NCBI GenBank assembly: GCA_028023455.1
Contig: JAQFVV010000020.1
Span: 10,215,092-10,279,091, forward strand
Direction of reading: 5' to 3'
DNA length: 64,000 bases
Origin: Epiperipatus broadwayi
Lineage: Eukaryota; Onychophora; Udeonychophora; Euonychophora; Peripatidae
Shown here: positions 60,551 through 64,000 of the stretch, in pieces
Layout of the letters: every line of letters starts with the position of its first letter
How positions within the stretch are numbered: position 1 is the stretch's first letter
The notes under the pieces: generated by a model
Database searches by the model: none
Told to the model about the DNA's origin: nothing
The model's input: only the letters and a program-made list of their open reading frames with translations
Program-made: the position numbers and the translations under genes

Positions 60551-63500
60551 AGCAATATTATAATCTTTTATATTTCATTAATCTTATTTTATAATTAAAA
60601 CTAACCTTTTTATATTAGTTTATTTTTTTATATTTGTAAAAATGTATATTGTGTTTATTTTATAAAATTGAATTGAATCCTAGATATCTATAAAATGTTA
60701 CAAATGTTTCAAATTCTTTATTAAAGTTCATTTTTCTTCAATTAATCAGTTGGTAACATTTTATATTTATCTTTTAATCAATGTACATTTGAGAATCAAT
60801 TATTTAAACAATGTAATATTTGTAAGAAACATTTTGTAAATTTCTATTTAAGTCTAAGTCAAATATCAGTTTGAAAGTCATTGTACCAAATTCCTAAAAT
60901 TTTTCTGAATAAAATCTACATTTTTTAATCTAAACCTTAATTAAATAGGCTTTGTTAATACAATGACTGATAAACTTAATATGCTTGTTGTTGTTTTTTT
61001 TTAATTATCAAATCAACCCTTGGGGCATGTTCATGCAGAATTATAGATTTCCCTCCAAAGCAGGCACCAACCTCAGAGAAACACTTAGAGTGATTGCAAT
61101 TGGCAGTTGTCACTGTAGATTCAATTCTATAGATAAAGACCAGAACACATAAATAGTGGAAAATTTGATAAGGATTATTATTTATTGAGTTATTATTGAA
61201 GAGTTCATTGAAGAGAAGTAATTAGTATATATAGTACAATGTGCCAAAGAATGACTGGCTAAAAAGATCGACCGTTGCTTTCCGGAGCTCTGTCCCACCA
61301 ACTCATCAATGCCATCCAGTGCTTTCAACATCTAGCCTGAGACTGTACTGTGTCAAGGAAGCCTGAAATGATCTGACTGTATAAATGCCTGTGTCAAGCC
61401 ATGGAACATTTCCCAATAGGTATATTATTATAATCTCCAATTTGCCGCAAACCACTGATTCTATTTTACTTGTTTAAATCAATGTTAATTTATATTACCT
61501 ATATCTGTTTATACAACTTAGTTTTAAAATATGTCTTAATTTTTTTTCTCTTAAATTTAAAATATCAATTCTTCTAAAATCTCACATTATTTTGATGCAG
61601 CAAATTTAAATTAAATTTTGTTGGTTTATTCATAATATTGACTTTCTGAAACTGCCAAGTATAAAAACTCAACGAGAAACTAGCTTTAAACCCTTCCTCT
61701 TATTTCTCCATTTAAAATCATTACAGGAGACTTATTTCTCTTAAATTAATTAATAGAAAAGCTCATTTAGTTTTGTACCTCTTATATTATCAATTTTATT
61801 TTAAATGATTGAAATTATTTTAAAAGTATCTTATTAGTACCTCCAATTTTAAATAGCCCTGTAATTATTTCTGAAAGAATAAAGAATTTTAATAAATCAG
61901 TTAAGTAAATCTATTACGCTTTCTGTAAAACATATATCTTGAAAGAAAATTGTTGAAATCATTTTATCAGTACATGCTTCATACATATATATTTTATTCG
62001 TCAAAAAAATAGTAAAAAAAAAATCGATGTATAATTTGTTATGCTGTATATTTGTCAAATTTTACCATAAGTGAGTTTGATATCCAATGTCCCGTCTATG
62101 TTAATTAAAGACAATCTTATTTGTAATCTTTGATAAACTATTTAATAACTTACTAATAAATGAAATATTTGAAAAGTGTGGAAAACAATTTATAGTCTAA
62201 ATTTTAATTCTTGCCTTCCCCTTTTATATTATGTTTTATGATTCATTAATGACCTAAGGCTTCTGGGGACTTTCTATCATGTCAGGGAGCCGATTATTTT
62301 AATCAGGAATTAAGTTATTATTTTCGTTAGTGATACTCTATCTATATATCTTAGGCATTATGTATTTATAGCTACTACCATTCATTTATTATTACTATTT
62401 TGCTTTGCTAATTACCTCTTAGGACCTTCAGAATATGAAATATGACCAGTCCAACCTTTTACTTTCCCTCAAAGTAGATGTAGTTCATACCAAGGGATTT
62501 TTTTCAGGCATTGCCATTAAGATGTGTATGGGAAGTCCAGCACATCAAAATATTATGATTATTTAGACATGTTTTGGCTGGAGGGCCAGCATTTCTCATC
62601 ATCTAGTTGTATTTACTAGGAATTTTCTTTAGCAAAGTCACCCAGAGGTTCATAGCAGACCTTATTTATTTTGTTGTAATCTATAATAGCATGCTGCCTT
62701 CTTCATCATTTTATATCTTTATTTAGCAAACCTGAAGTGCTCTCTGCCATGATGGCATGTCCTTCACAAACAAATCCCAATTAATTAAATCTGACTATAT
62801 GATTGTCAATTATTTATTTAAGAACTACTTTGCTTTCCACACTCATTATAGAAAACTGATTTAAATATAAGTGTTATAAATGCACATCTTTCATATCTTG
62901 TTATCTATCTATATTTATATATAAAATAGATTCGTTTGTAATCTTTTAAAGAGGGCTAATAATATTTTTTTGCTGATTGGTTTTTGGCAGACCAATTAAT
63001 AAACTTTTACATTGTTGTCAAAGCCATATCAAAATGAATTAAATAATTCAAACAAGTTGTATAAACAAAATCCAACTTATTTTGTAACTAAATTTCTTAA
63101 TAAATTCCTGTAATATTATTTTAAATTAGCTTGGGTTGTCATCACTCTAAATCTCTAAGGTTAATTACTCTATTTATTTATAATATTTCCTTGATTTAAT
63201 TCACTTCTTTATAATGTTGCCAGAAAGAATTATCATTATTACGGTCCAAATCATTAGTAATCAATATCCAATCACCTCATCACAAACATTATCCATTAGT
63301 CAGAGAGGCAATAGTTCAGGCAAATAGGTTAGGATTCACCCTTGCCCTGACATCTGTATCTTGTGCAGGTTGGATTCAATGTACTTTTGCTTGGATTATT
63401 GGTCTTGTTGAATGAATACACGATTTTGACCGGCACAATAAGTTTGTTTGGAAACTAATCATTTGGAATCAATAACTAAAATTCTTCATCTTACAAATTG

Positions 63501-64000
63501 TTCTCTTGAGAACATCCATGGATAATCAACACTTAGGCTGTTGAAAATTGAAAAAGGCCAAGCAATATAACTTATTTTTTATTCTTTTAATAAAACTGCA
63601 TACTATTGATACAAGAACTGCTATAGCATTTTACTTATGCTACTTTTATTTACTTAGATAGAGATACCCAACTATTTTAATTGTTACTTACTTTTGATCT
63701 ACATAAGTTGACTGTGGATTCAGTAATATGATTTCTTAAACAAAATAATTGAGTCCTGAAATGATGAGGAAAAAATTCAATTTGCAACTAACTTGACAAA
63801 CAATCAACTTGTCTAGTTTCTGCAAAGTCTCACTCAGTAATACATAAATTAAGCCAATTTTTATGCTAATTTTCAATAACTTGTTTAGTCATTTTGAAAA
63901 AGCTCCTGTTGAGTGTCATCAATTGTATAATGAGATATTAACAGGATTATTTACAATCTGTTAGGAAAACACTATTTCAGTTTAACTGACAGATTAATAT
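60551..64000. other. Gene-poor stretch
   Basis: No gene recognised. A less AT-rich block at about 61,235-61,420 stands out (CGACCGTTGCTTTCCGGAGC, CCATCCAGTGCTTTCAACAT) and ends in AATAG then GTATAT, so it could be an exon or an unidentified element. Another moderately mixed block lies at about 62,420-62,780. The remainder is AT-rich. Confidence 0.4.

Overview
This is a 64 kb piece of a very AT-rich eukaryotic nuclear genome. I see no complete host protein-coding gene. Nearly everything I can identify is mobile DNA in various stages of decay. It includes tRNA-derived SINEs with poly(A) tails and target-site duplications, 5'-truncated LINEs, many foldback/MITE hairpins, a probable solo LTR, trinucleotide microsatellites and integrase-type transposons. 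That mixture suggests an invertebrate animal with a repeat-rich genome and long gene-poor stretches. I cannot name the phylum from sequence alone.

Layout. 0.8-2.4 kb: a SINE-bearing foldback, a duplicated block and an LTR-junction-like repeat. 4.1-7.3 kb: a coiled-coil, Gag-like coding relic broken up by a TIR element and an inverted pair of SINE-like units. 7.8-8.0 kb: a LINE 3' end (minus strand). 8.8-9.9 kb: a second copy of the duplicated block. 12.5 kb: a hairpin MITE. 15.9-17.0 kb: a heavily mutated minus-strand integrase with a GPY/F-like tail. 17.5 kb: a tRNA-Gly-like mini-SINE. 18.6-22.5 kb: a MITE, a SINE foldback and a pogo/Tigger-like transposase relic. 23.3-24.2 kb: a palindromic repeat and a SINE. 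26.0-27.05 kb: the 3' part of a LINE with a CCHC zinc motif. 32.7 kb: a mini-SINE with perfect 13-bp duplications. 37 kb: a G-depleted tract. 41.3-42.3 kb: tandem repeats interrupted by a TA-flanked MITE. 43.2-43.4 kb: a mariner/Tc1-like transposase relic. 46-48.5 kb: foldbacks. 48.5-53.2 kb: the best-preserved element. 53.6 kb: a third mini-SINE. 55.1-55.7 kb: a full SINE-like unit carrying a hairpin insertion. 56.6-58.8 kb: a TG...CA element with a TATA box that splits an older repeat. 59-64 kb: mostly featureless.

The strongest discovery candidate is the 4.65 kb element at 48,531-53,177. It has terminal inverted repeats of about 290-300 bp and a single integrase-like ORF (H2C2 zinc motif, DDE triad). 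A frame-disrupted GPY/F-like tail follows, and no reverse transcriptase is visible. This architecture matches Ginger1-type DNA transposons, which are retrotransposon-integrase relatives that move as DNA. A diverged second copy of the coding region lies at 15.9-17.0 kb. All family assignments come from motif reading and were not checked against a database.
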